A DNA stretch of 22,130 nucleotides from Hyphomicrobiales bacterium (GTDB lineage Bacteria; Pseudomonadota; Alphaproteobacteria; Rhizobiales; S144-23): the NCBI GenBank assembly GCA_015494375.1, contig WGBL01000315.1, forward strand, positions 1 to 22,130, written 5' to 3'. Under the pieces are notes generated by a model that was given only the letters and a program-made list of their open reading frames with translations, was not told the DNA's origin and made no database searches. Below, piece by piece: positions 7,487-15,310 of the stretch (the stretch's first letter is position 1; each line of letters starts with the position of its first letter). The position numbers were made by a program, and so were the translations under genes.

Positions 7487-10258
7487 TTATCCTCCTTCAC
7501 CATCATGGGGGGCGGATTGGATAGGCTCCGGGGGCGGAGCGGAAGGGCTCTGAGCGCGCGGTTCGGGCGGCTTGCGCGCGTCGGAAAGGGGCGCGCCCGA
7601 GAGCGCGCGGGCGGCGGCAATGAGCGCCTGGCCGAGGGCAAGGCCGCCATCGCCGGCGGGGATGCGGGCATGGGTGAGTGGCGTGAGCCCGCGGGCCTCG
7701 AGATGCGCCGTCGTCGCCTCGAGCAGAATGCGATTGTGAAAGCAGCCGCCCGAGAGCACGACGCGGTTGCGGGCGCCGCGCGCGTTTGCGGGCGCCTCTG
7801 CGGCCAGGCGGGCGACGAGCTCGGCAAGCGCTCGCGCGAGTGAGAGGTGAAAGTCCCAGGCGATCTCGGCAGGGGCGCGGCCCTCGGCCAGGTCGTCGAG
7901 CATGGCGCGCCACACGGGGGCCGGATCGAGGACGGCGGGCCCTTGGCTGGCGCCTTCGGCGGGGACAATGCACGAGAACGAATAGCGACCAGCATCGGGG
8001 TGCTCGCGGACATGCGCCATGACCGCCATGAACCCCATGAGCCGATGGGCCCCTTCGGCCCGGCTCGCGAGCGCCTCGAGGCGCTGGGCCGCCTCGCCCT
8101 CATACGTGAGCCGGGCGGGTGCCACGCCGAGGAGCGCGGCCGCGGCATCGAAGAGCCGGCCCGCCGAGCTCGCCCGCGGGCTGTTCACGCCCTCGGCACA
8201 CATGCGGGCCAATGTGGCGACGGGCCGGGCGTCGAGATTGCGGATGGGCGCGAGCTGCCCCCACCGGCGCCGCACCGCGTCCCAGCCGAAGGCCGCATCG
8301 AGATGGGCCCAGGCGTTGCGCCAGGGCTCGCGGGCGGCCTTTTCGCCCCCCGGCATGGCGACCGGCTTGAGGTGCCCGAGCCGCTCGGCGTTGCGATAGT
8401 CGGCAAGGAGCACCTCGCCGCCCCAGAGGCCGCCATCGGCCCCAAGCCCAAGCCCGTCGAGCACGATGGCGAGCACGGGAGGCGTCTCGAGCGCCACGCC
8501 ATGCTCGGCCAGGCAGCTCGCGACATGGGCATGGTGATGCCCTATGCGCGCAAGGGGCAGCCCGCGGGCCTGGGCTTCGGCCTCGGCGTGACGAGTTGCG
8601 GCATAGCCCGGGTGGCCATCGCAGGCGAGCAGCGCCGGGCAGTGGTCGTAGAGATCGGCATAGAGCGCGAGATTGCGCTCCCAGTCGGCGCGGGTGTCGG
8701 CATCGAGGAGATCGTCGCCCTGATGCTGGGAGAGCACCGCCTGGCCGCGCCCGATAAGGCAGAACGCCGCCTTGAGGTCGCCGCCGAAGGCAAGGGTGGG
8801 CGGCGCCCTGTCGAAGCCCTCGGGCAAGGGCAGAGAGGCTGGCGCATAGCCGCGCGCAAGCCGCAGCACCCGCGGCACACCGGCCATGATGCGCGCGACA
8901 CTGTCGTCGATGCGGTTGGCGATGTCGCGATCATGAAACAGCCCCCAATCGGCGATGGCCCCAAGCTCACGGCGGGCTGCGTCGTTCGCCGTCACCTGCG
9001 GGCGGCCCGAGACATTGCCCGAGGTCATGACCACGGGCCGATCGAGGCGCCGCAGCATCAGGTGGTGAAGCGGCGTCGTGGGCAGCATGAAGCCCAAGGT
9101 CGTCATGCCGGGGGCCACCGCCTCGGGCAGGCGCTCGGCCGCGCCCTGCGTCTCCAGCAGCACGATGGGCGCCTCGGGACTCTCGAGGAGTGTCGTCGCG
9201 GCCTCGTCGAGCCGTGCATAGCGCGCGATGACATCGAGATCGCGGGCCATGAGCGCCAGCGGTTTGACGGGGCGGCGCTTGCGCTCCCTGAGCCGCGCCA
9301 GCGCTTCTGGGTTGGTCGCATCGCAGGCGAGGTGAAAGCCGCCGAGCCCCCGCACGGCGACGATCTCGCCCTTGGCGATGAGGCTGCCGGCGGCGTCCAC
9401 GTCGTCGAGCATGGAGTGCTGGTCAAAGCTGGCCGCCCGGCCGTCCATGCGCTCGAGCCAGGCCCGCGGCCCACAGGCGTGACAGGCGATGGGCTGGGCA
9501 TGGAAACGGCGATCGGCGGGGTCGGCATATTCGCGGGCGCAATCGGCGCACATGGCAAAGGCGGCCATGGTGGTGGCCGCGCGGTCATAGGGCATAGCGC
9601 GGATGATGGAAAAGCGCGGCCCGCAGTGGGTGCAGTTGGTGAAGGGATAGCGATAGCGGCGCGCGAAGGGGTCGAGGGACTCGGCGCGGCAGGCGGGGCA
9701 GGTGGCCGCATCGGGGCCGACGCGCGTCTGGGTAGGCCCCGGGGCGCTGTCGCGGATATGAAAGCCATCGGCGAGGAGGGCTACGTCGGCGGTGGAAACG
9801 CCGGTGGTGGCGGTGTCGGTGGTGGTGCTGGCGCCGTCGGTTGGGGCGGTGCTCGTGTCAGCCGTGGGCGCGGTGTCGGCCATGGGAGGGAGCGCGAGCG
9901 GCCGGCTGTCGATGGCATCGATGCGGGCCAGGGGCGGCGCCTCGCGCTCCAGGCGGGCGCTGAATTCGTCCAGGGCTTCGCTTGGGCCGCACACACGAAT
10001 GCGCACACCGCTCGCGTCGTTCTGCACATCTCCGCTAAGCCCGAGCCCGTGGGCGATCCGCCAGACGAAGGGGCGGAACCCCACGCCCTGGACGATGCCG
10101 CGCACGCGCAGCTCGCGCGCCTGGCGAACAGTGCCGCCGCCGGCCCGAGCCCGAGTTGGCACAGGCGCCGGCCGCTCGGCAATGTCGGCGATGCCGGCGT
10201 CCGCCGCGGGGCCGTGCCGTTCGCTGGCGTGCGCGATCTCGGGGCTCGGGCGACTCAT
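7487..10258 (-). CDS. hypF: HypF, carbamoyltransferase for cyanide ligand synthesis
   Basis: Uses carbamoyl phosphate and ATP to load the C-terminal cysteine of HypE. Domains in order: acylphosphatase (VQGVGFRPF near residue 55), two zinc fingers with four CxxC pairs (CPAC, CTHC, CADC, CHAC), a YrdC-like domain, and a Kae1-like domain with HHHAH and LSGGCFHN. The open frame runs further upstream, but the ATG at 10258 overlaps the preceding stop as ATGA, has a GGGAG site, and puts the acylphosphatase near the N terminus. At 923 aa it exceeds the usual 750-800. The excess comes from a 45-residue N-terminal leader, a Thr/Ala/Asp-rich insertion of about 35 residues before the zinc fingers, and a Pro-rich tail. 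Confidence 0.97.
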   Translation of the reverse strand: MSRPSPEIAHASERHGPAADAGIADIAERPAPVPTRARAGGGTVRQARELRVRGIVQGVGFRPFVWRIAHGLGLSGDVQNDASGVRIRVCGPSEALDEFSARLEREAPPLARIDAIDSRPLALPPMADTAPTADTSTAPTDGASTTTDTATTGVSTADVALLADGFHIRDSAPGPTQTRVGPDAATCPACRAESLDPFARRYRYPFTNCTHCGPRFSIIRAMPYDRAATTMAAFAMCADCAREYADPADRRFHAQPIACHACGPRAWLERMDGRAASFDQHSMLDDVDAAGSLIAKGEIVAVRGLGGFHLACDATNPEALARLRERKRRPVKPLALMARDLDVIARYARLDEAATTLLESPEAPIVLLETQGAAERLPEAVAPGMTTLGFMLPTTPLHHLMLRRLDRPVVMTSGNVSGRPQVTANDAARRELGAIADWGLFHDRDIANRIDDSVARIMAGVPRVLRLARGYAPASLPLPEGFDRAPPTLAFGGDLKAAFCLIGRGQAVLSQHQGDDLLDADTRADWERNLALYADLYDHCPALLACDGHPGYAATRHAEAEAQARGLPLARIGHHHAHVASCLAEHGVALETPPVLAIVLDGLGLGADGGLWGGEVLLADYRNAERLGHLKPVAMPGGEKAAREPWRNAWAHLDAAFGWDAVRRRWGQLAPIRNLDARPVATLARMCAEGVNSPRASSAGRLFDAAAALLGVAPARLTYEGEAAQRLEALASRAEGAHRLMGFMAVMAHVREHPDAGRYSFSCIVPAEGASQGPAVLDPAPVWRAMLDDLAEGRAPAEIAWDFHLSLARALAELVARLAAEAPANARGARNRVVLSGGCFHNRILLEATTAHLEARGLTPLTHARIPAGDGGLALGQALIAAARALSGAPLSDARKPPEPRAQSPSAPPPEPIQSAPHDGEGG

Positions 10259-10536
10259 GGCACAAGCTCCCATGGCGCGAGCTCCCAGAGGAGGACCCGG
10301 TTGTTGCCCGAATCCGCAATCACCGCCATGCGGCCAGCGACCGAAACGCCATAGGGCCAACAGAGGCTGTCGCGGTCGGGGCTCTGCCAGCGATTGTCGC
10401 CCTTGTCGACAAAGCTCGGCTGGCCCGCCAGCCCCTCCGCCGGGGCGTCGTTGGCAAGCGCGCGGAGCGGCCAGGAGAGGAGCCGCGAATTGGCCGTATC
10501 CGCAACGATCAACCGGCCCTCGGCGGCAGCCACTAC
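10255..10536 (-). pseudogene. Detached C-terminal part of the NHL propeller gene
   Basis: This frame continues the NHL protein immediately after its stop codon, shifted by -1, and encodes the last two of six blades (LIVADTANSRLLSW and AVIADSGNNRVLLW). It ends in ATGA overlap with hypF, as expected of an intact operon gene end. Adjacent blades elsewhere in the gene are about 62 residues apart, but across the junction only about 39, so roughly 70 bases are missing along with the frame. A GTG sits at the junction but lacks a ribosome site. It is either a real deletion or an assembly error. Confidence 0.75.
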
Positions 10537-11396
10537 TGGCCGAGGACGAGGTCGGCCGGCGCGCCGTTCTCCTCGGGCCAGCCACTCCAGCCGAGAATGC
10601 GGTTGTTGCCCGCATCGGCGACAAGGAGCCGGCCGGCGGCAAAGGCCGCGCCATGGGGCCAGCGCAGGCCCATGGGCCCCGGCGCTTGGCCGGCATTCTC
10701 GTCGCGGCTCGTGAAATCGCGCTGGCCGAGCACGCGGCTTGCGGGGACGCCGCACTCATCCGGGATCTCGTCCCAGATGAGAACGCGCCGATTGCCGGTG
10801 TCGCAGACCACGAGCCGGCCCTCGAGGATCGCCACCCCATAGCACCAGTTGAGGCTGTCGGCCGCCGGACGTGCGCGCCCGCGATTGGCCTCGGTGGCGG
10901 AGAAATCCGCTTGGCCCAGCACCACATCGGCGGGCTGGTTGTTGGCCTCGATGGGCCGCGTCCACAAGAGCACACGGTGGTTCCAGGCATCCGCCACGGC
11001 GAGCACGCCATCGGCGAAGGCGACCCCCGTCGGCACGTTGAGCGTCGCGGGGCCAGGGGCGCCGCGTCCATTGCGCCCCTCACTCTGGGCGTCCTTCTGG
11101 CCTATGAGGATATCGGCCGGTGTGTGGTCGTCTTGAGGCGCATGGCGCCAGACGAGCAGCCGATGGTGGCCCGTATCGGCAACGACGAGGGGGCCGTCGG
11201 GGCCGGCCATGGCCGCACCGCGGGGGCCGAAAAGGCTCGCGCGCGTGGGCCGCACGGGAGCCGCCAGGCCATCGGCCGCGCTAGGGGCGCCGAGCACGCA
11301 GGCGGGTCCCTCCGCCATGAGCAGCTGCCCGGGCACGGGGGCGGCCGGCCGCGCTGCGGCGGGCGCGCTCGGGTGGCTCATGAGGGATATACGCAT
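10533..11396 (-). CDS. NHL-repeat beta-propeller protein, truncated by frameshift
   Basis: NHL-repeat protein of the kind found beside group 2a hydrogenases; its precise role there is not settled, with protein-protein scaffolding the usual guess. Four blades are visible, each with a VADxxNxR-LLxW core (VVADTGHHRLLVW, AVADAWNHRVLLW, VVCDTGNRRVLIW, LVADAGNNRILGW), followed by PADxVLGQ linkers. It then stops after VLGQ, where a fifth blade should begin; blades five and six are in another frame (10255-10536). I start at the ATG at 11396, downstream of five 19-bp tandem repeats that each contain GGGAG; an in-frame ATG at 11381 lacks a ribosome site. There is no signal peptide. Confidence 0.85.
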   Translation of the reverse strand: MRISLMSHPSAPAAARPAAPVPGQLLMAEGPACVLGAPSAADGLAAPVRPTRASLFGPRGAAMAGPDGPLVVADTGHHRLLVWRHAPQDDHTPADILIGQKDAQSEGRNGRGAPGPATLNVPTGVAFADGVLAVADAWNHRVLLWTRPIEANNQPADVVLGQADFSATEANRGRARPAADSLNWCYGVAILEGRLVVCDTGNRRVLIWDEIPDECGVPASRVLGQRDFTSRDENAGQAPGPMGLRWPHGAAFAAGRLLVADAGNNRILGWSGWPEENGAPADLVLGQ

Positions 11397-11410
11397 GACG
11401 GCGACTCTTT

Positions 11411-11505
11411 CTCCCGATACTCCCAGTTGCTCCCGATACTCCCAAGTGCTCCCGATACTCCCAAGTGCTCCCGATACTCCCAAGTGCTCCCGATACTCCC
11501 AAGTG
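11411..11505. repeat. Five tandem 19-bp repeats upstream of the NHL gene
   Basis: Five head-to-tail copies of a 19-bp unit (plus strand CTCCCGATACTCCCAAGTG). Four are identical and the first has two changes. Read in the direction of transcription, each unit contains GGGAG twice, a Shine-Dalgarno-like word, and the array ends 15 bases before the NHL start codon. Confidence 0.95.
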
Positions 11506-11564
11506 CGCTCCAAACGTGCTTGCGCCTCCTTGGAGTGGTCGCAATACCAAGGTGTGATTGCGTC

Positions 11565-11635
11565 GCTCCCGAACGCGCCGACGCGTGGTTTGTTTGCCCT
11601 GCTCCCGAACGCGCCCACGTGTGTCTGCCCTCGCG
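11565..11635. repeat. Tandem repeat of about 36 bp after the NifU-Rieske gene
   Basis: Two copies start at 11565 and 11601. The first 23 bases match with two differences (gctcccgaacgcgcc, then acgcgtg or acgtgtg). They fill the gap just after the NifU-Rieske stop codon. Confidence 0.75.
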
Positions 11636-12781
11636 CTAGCGTGCCAGGCGCACCTCCACCCGGTCGTCGATGACCCGCACCGCATGGGGAGCGAGCTGCA
11701 CCTCGGGCGCCGTCAGGCACTCGCCCGTGGTGAGGTCATAGGCAAAGCCATGATGCGGGCAGGTGAGCACGCCATCGGCCACCGCGCCCTGGTCGAGCGG
11801 CAGGCCGAGATGGGCGCAGGCGTTGCGAAAGCAGCTCACCGCATGGCCGTTGCGCGAGAGAATCACCTCCTCACCATCGATCACGCGGGTGATGATGTCG
11901 CCCTCGGGTATGTCGGCAAGCTTGCAGGCCGGCCGCCAATCGCCCTTGGCATGGATGGCAAAGGGGCTGATGAAGCGCACCGCGCCCGGCTGCGATTGCG
12001 ATTGTGATCGTGATTGTGATTGTGAAGACGGGTCGGCACCATCGCCGCTCCGGCCCTCGTGGGCCGGGTGAGACGGTGCGGTAGGCGGTGCCGCGGACAG
12101 CCCCTTGACCTCACGGATCTCGGTGATTTCCGGGCAATGGCTCTCAATCGCCTTCTTGACCCCGGCGGTGAAGGTGAGGGTCGAGGCCGGGCAGCCGTCG
12201 CAGGCGCCGAGAAAGCGCAGCTCCACCGTATCGGGCGGCACCACCCGGACGAGCGCCACATCGCCGCCATGGGCCTTGAGCATGGGCCGCACGCTCGCAA
12301 GCGCCGCCTCTACGCGCTCCTGCAAGCTTGGTTTGAGAAGCTGCAGATGCCGCAGCACCGCATAGACGAGCTCGTCGCTCGCCGCCGCGCGCAGCGCCCG
12401 CGCCGCCTGGGCATCGCCCTTGAGCGCCTTGATGAGACGGCGGAAGGCCTCGCCATGGAGGGCGTCGATGGCGGCGCGGTAGTCGGCAATGGCGGCGCGC
12501 ATTTCGTCAGAGAGCCCGGCAAAGGGCCGCTCGGCTTCCTCTATCGCCGCGAGATGGCGGGCCAGGGCGTCCGCATCGCGGGGCGCATCACCGGGCGTAT
12601 CAGGGGCCACATCTCTGGGCGCGTCACCCGATACAGGCGAGGCGCCGTCCGCCAAATCGGATGCGGGCGAGGCGCCGCCCGCTGAGCGACCAGCCGCGGC
12701 AGGCGCAGCGGCTTGCGCCGAGAGCGGCGATGTCGGCGTGGCCACCTGCGGCCCATCCCGACCGTTCTCAAAGCTGCTCAC
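11636..12781 (-). CDS. NifU-Rieske fusion iron-sulfur protein (HucE-like)
   Basis: Predicted soluble electron-transfer protein linked to group 2a hydrogenases, likely carrying electrons from the small subunit onward. Residues 1-70 are a low-complexity Ala/Pro/Asp leader; 70-160 are helical; about 160-225 form a NifU C-terminal domain with its cluster-binding pair Cys194/Cys197 (GACDGCPAS). A Ser/Gln linker at 252-265 leads into a Rieske domain with ligands C322-x-H324 and C341-x2-H344 (CAHLG...CPHHG). The start is GTG with GGAG 7 bases upstream. Such fusions occur in group 2a operons; in mycobacteria the equivalent, as I recall, is called HucE. It follows the small membrane-protein genes after 119 bases of short repeats. 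Confidence 0.92.
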   Translation of the reverse strand: MSSFENGRDGPQVATPTSPLSAQAAAPAAAGRSAGGASPASDLADGASPVSGDAPRDVAPDTPGDAPRDADALARHLAAIEEAERPFAGLSDEMRAAIADYRAAIDALHGEAFRRLIKALKGDAQAARALRAAASDELVYAVLRHLQLLKPSLQERVEAALASVRPMLKAHGGDVALVRVVPPDTVELRFLGACDGCPASTLTFTAGVKKAIESHCPEITEIREVKGLSAAPPTAPSHPAHEGRSGDGADPSSQSQSRSQSQSQPGAVRFISPFAIHAKGDWRPACKLADIPEGDIITRVIDGEEVILSRNGHAVSCFRNACAHLGLPLDQGAVADGVLTCPHHGFAYDLTTGECLTAPEVQLAPHAVRVIDDRVEVRLAR

Positions 12782-12799
12782 GCCATCGCTCCTTCTTGC

Positions 12800-12875
12800 T
12801 GCGCATGTTTTGCTTGCCGCGCATATTTTGGCTACGCATGTTCTCGCGAAATATGTTCTCGCTACGCATACGCGC
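12800..12875. repeat. Imperfect 15-18 bp repeats before the NifU-Rieske gene
   Basis: GCAT or its variant recurs at 12803, 12821, 12836, 12851 and 12866. From 12832 three 15-bp units share gcat-gttctc-type cores. The degenerate tract fills the gap upstream of the GTG start. Confidence 0.6.
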
Positions 12876-12900
12876 GTTGCGTGTCCTAAGGCATACGTCC

Positions 12901-13128
12901 TCAGGCATATTTGAGGTTCTTGAAGAGGTAGGGCTGCAACGCCCCGCCGAGGAACGCGGCAAGCCCCGCACTTGCCCAGAGCGTGAGATCGAGCCCAAGA
13001 GCGAGGAGCAGGAACAGGGCGGCGGTCACCATCATGCCCAAAAGGCTGCGCAGGATGACGCTGCGAACGTCTTTGAAGAGCTTGCCGCGGGCGAACAGGA
13101 TCATCGAGTTCTTGGCCATCTCGAACAT
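12901..13128 (-). CDS. Small membrane protein, two predicted helices
   Basis: I do not recognise the family. The 75-aa product has an amphipathic basic N-terminal segment (about 1-25, FARGKLFKDVRS), then two hydrophobic stretches at about 26-46 and 48-65, ending PYLFKNLKYA. There are no Cys or His in useful positions, so it is unlikely to bind heme or a cluster. The ATG at 13128 has GGAGG 8 bases upstream; a TTG five codons earlier would overlap the previous gene. It starts four bases after the stop of another small membrane gene, so the two are probably made together as partners, perhaps as a membrane anchor for the otherwise soluble hydrogenase. Confidence 0.75.
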   Translation of the reverse strand: MFEMAKNSMILFARGKLFKDVRSVILRSLLGMMVTAALFLLLALGLDLTLWASAGLAAFLGGALQPYLFKNLKYA

Positions 13129-13132
13129 GGGT

Positions 13133-13348
13133 TCAGCCTCCAACTACGGTGGTGGCAAAGAGAATGGCGAGCCCGAGAACGACCCCCCAGAGGCCTGCAA
13201 TGGGGCCATAAAAGCCCCCCATCATGGCGGCGAGCTCCTTGCCGATATGCTTGGCCCCGACAAGGAGGCCGCCAACAATGCCACCGAGCACCGACGCCAC
13301 GACGGCAATGATGATCGCGCCGATAGCTGCTCCAAGCGTCAACTCCAA
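13133..13348 (-). CDS. Small Gly-rich membrane protein, two predicted helices
   Basis: Family not recognised. The 71-aa product is almost wholly hydrophobic: a first helix at about 6-32 rich in Gly/Ala/Ile/Val, a short polar link (GAKHIGKELAAMM) and a second helix at about 48-68. The Gly spacing suggests tight helix packing or oligomerisation, loosely like glycine-zipper proteins or ATP synthase c/AtpI-type hairpins, but no proton-binding carboxylate is evident in the second helix. There is no ATG; I chose TTG at 13348 because GGGGAG lies 8 bases upstream. Its partner gene follows after four bases. A cluster of 9-bp repeats precedes it. Confidence 0.7.
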   Translation of the reverse strand: MELTLGAAIGAIIIAVVASVLGGIVGGLLVGAKHIGKELAAMMGGFYGPIAGLWGVVLGLAILFATTVVGG

Positions 13349-13363
13349 GGTTATCTCTCCCCT

Positions 13364-13415
13364 CTCCAATGTCTCCAATGTCTCCAGTATCTAGTGTTTC
13401 CAATGTCTCCAATGT
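13364..13415. repeat. 9-bp tandem repeats before the small membrane genes
   Basis: CTCCAATGT recurs at 13364, 13373 and 13407, with diverged copies between (13382-13406). On the transcribed strand each unit reads as ATTGGAG, again a Shine-Dalgarno-like word just upstream of a start codon. Confidence 0.8.
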
Positions 13416-13493
13416 TCTTTTCCTCGACGGCGCGAACGGCTCTCGGCCCGCTTAGGCGCGTGCAGACCTCAGCGCCTCTCGCCCTCTGATGCC

Positions 13494-14696
13494 TCAGCTC
13501 CCCTCGGCACTGACACTGTCAGAGGGGAGCGTCGCAGCGGCCCTTTCCCCGTCTCCGTTTTCCAGTCCGGCACCGTTCGTCGCACTGGGCGCACCGCCCG
13601 ACGGCTCGCCCGCTCCGCCTGCCTCGCTTTCATCGCATTCAAGTGCAGCGATGGCCTCGCGCACGGCCTGGCATTTGTCCGCCTCGCCATGGGCCTCGAA
13701 GACGGCGAGCGCCTCGCGGTAGAGGCGGAGGGCCTCGGCCCGGTTGCGCCCGCTTCCGGCCAGATGGCCGAGGGCCGCATCGGGCAGATTGGCAAGGCAA
13801 TTGGCCTTGTTCGCGGTGGTGTTGGCCCAGGCAATCGGGGCCGCCTCGCGGGTGCGCACCTTGAGTGCTTCGCCGTAGGCCTCGAGGGCGCGCAGATTGT
13901 TCTCGACGATGTGGCTTGTGGAGGCGTATTGCAGGGCGTTGCCGAGATTGTTCTGCAACATGGCGTATTCATTCGGGTGGTCGATGAGATTGACCACCTT
14001 GAGCCCCTCCTCGAAGGCTTGCACAGCGAGCGCCTCGCGCATCTTTGCCTTCTTGTCAGCGAAGGGCATGGAGAGATAGGCGGTCGCCAGATTATTCTGG
14101 AGGATGGCGAATTCCTTGGGATGGCGCTTGCGGTCGAAGACCCGGAGCGCCTCCTGATAGGCGGCGATTGCGTCTCTCAGGCTTCGCTTGCCCATGCCCG
14201 CCAGGGTCTGGAGGACAAGGCCGCGGTTCATGTGCAGCTCGGCCACCTCCTCGCTGCTGCCTTCCGCCTCGAGTATGGGCCGCGCCTCCTCATAGCAGCG
14301 CTCGGCCCGCTCGAGTTGCGTGCTGCCCTCTTCGGGAATGGCCTGCAGTGCGGTGCCCATGCGGGCGAGGACGCGCGCGCGGAGAACGCGGAGAAGGGGC
14401 GCAGGCGTAGCCTCCGGCGCAAGGGCAGCGCCGTTGCGGCCTTCTTGCCCCTGTTCTTGCGCCTCTTCGCCGGCGTGGGCCCGTCCATTGCCGTGCGCGC
14501 CGAGCCCTTCGCACAGCGCCAGCGCCTTCTCATAGAGGTGCACCGCCTGATGGAGATCGTGGGGCGCGCGCGGGCGGGTCTGCAGCCCCATGGCGATCTC
14601 GACGAGCATGTCCACCTTGTCGGTGACAGGCACGTCTTCGCGCTCGATGGCCTGGATGGCCGCACGCACCTGCTCGTCAACAAGAGCTGCCGCCAC
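13494..14696 (-). CDS. Tetratricopeptide-repeat protein of the hydrogenase operon
   Basis: Soluble helical-repeat protein of 400 aa, expected to act as a protein-protein scaffold. Repeats are recognisable by pairs such as AVHLYEKALALCE, AERCYEEARPILE, AIAAYQEALRVFD, FEEGLKVVN, ALEAYGEALKVRT and EALRLYREALAVFE, alternating with LQNNLATAYL / LQNNLGNALQ helices, from about residue 40 to 370. A low-complexity Gly/Ala/Glu insertion sits near 75-100 and an acidic Ser/Gly tail ends the protein. The frame is open further upstream, but GTG at 14696 has GGGGAGGAA 7 bases ahead and fits best. TPR genes are regular companions of group 2a hydrogenase genes. The particular partner is unknown. Confidence 0.88.
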   Translation of the reverse strand: MAAALVDEQVRAAIQAIEREDVPVTDKVDMLVEIAMGLQTRPRAPHDLHQAVHLYEKALALCEGLGAHGNGRAHAGEEAQEQGQEGRNGAALAPEATPAPLLRVLRARVLARMGTALQAIPEEGSTQLERAERCYEEARPILEAEGSSEEVAELHMNRGLVLQTLAGMGKRSLRDAIAAYQEALRVFDRKRHPKEFAILQNNLATAYLSMPFADKKAKMREALAVQAFEEGLKVVNLIDHPNEYAMLQNNLGNALQYASTSHIVENNLRALEAYGEALKVRTREAAPIAWANTTANKANCLANLPDAALGHLAGSGRNRAEALRLYREALAVFEAHGEADKCQAVREAIAALECDESEAGGAGEPSGGAPSATNGAGLENGDGERAAATLPSDSVSAEGS

Positions 14697-14881
14697 GCCA
14701 ATTCCTCCCCGAACGTCGTCCCGCTCTCGTCGCAATCCCCAAGCGCCGGCTGTCTGTGGCCTTCTCACGATTCGAAGGTCGTGGCTCTCGGGCGGCGCAA
14801 GAGCTGCGCGAGAACTCTTGAAGTCCACGATAGCCTTGTCGTTTGGGGGTGTCTAGTTGTTTTACGAATTGCAAACTAAGT

Positions 14882-15310
14882 TTACATCTTGCGGGCGGCG
14901 AACACATGCGGTACGACCAGAGCCGCCCTTTCGTCCGACCACGTCACGGCCATTCGGCGCATTAGTATCTCGTCGGCAGCCGGTCCGCGCGAAGGCATTC
15001 CACCCGCATCGGCGAATGTGCGGAAAAAGTCCACGGCAATCACAACGCGATCACCGGCGGCGTTCTTGCGTTTGAGCAGATAGCCGCCGCCCGCGTGATG
15101 GCGGACGGGAAGTATCAGGAGATCGTCATCGCATCGCAGGAGGGCAACCGCCTCAACGCCGGCGAAATGGCGCTCATAGAGGGCGCGCGCGATATGGATG
15201 GCGCCCCGATCGAGAAGGACACTCTCGACGGGCTCTGGGTCGGGCTGTGGCTCTGGCTTGGGAGGGGCCGATGAGCCGCCCGGTGGCTGGTGGCTGTCAT
15301 GGTCCGTCAT
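14882..15310 (-). CDS. Hypothetical 142-aa protein coupled to the endopeptidase
   Basis: Family not recognised. The first 28 residues are Pro/Ser-rich and probably disordered; the remaining 110 or so look like a compact alpha/beta domain with a strand-rich core (VEAVALLRCDDDLLILPVRHH, GGYLLKRKN, RVVIAVDFFRTF), ending VVPHVFAARKM. One Cys and several His are present but no known metal motif. There is no signal peptide or membrane segment. Its ATG overlaps the endopeptidase stop as ATGA, so the two are translationally coupled, which suggests a maturation or assembly role. That is inference from position only. The gap of 185 bases after it holds an AT-rich patch but no promoter I can defend. Confidence 0.75.
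   Translation of the reverse strand: MTDHDSHQPPGGSSAPPKPEPQPDPEPVESVLLDRGAIHIARALYERHFAGVEAVALLRCDDDLLILPVRHHAGGGYLLKRKNAAGDRVVIAVDFFRTFADAGGMPSRGPAADEILMRRMAVTWSDERAALVVPHVFAARKM

Noticed and set aside
10525..10545. Programmed -1 frameshift rejoining the NHL gene
   Set aside because: A -1 slip at the stop would join the frames, but there is no slippery heptamer, and about 23 residues of propeller would still be missing, so a deletion or assembly error explains it better.
10259..11083. Open frame extending HypF upstream to 11083
   Set aside because: The extension lies antisense-frame over the NHL gene and has no HypF homology; the ATGA overlap at 10258 with a ribosome site gives the natural start.
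11411..11505. Possible CRISPR array
   Set aside because: The 19-bp units abut with no unique spacers and no cas genes are present; this is a simple tandem array.
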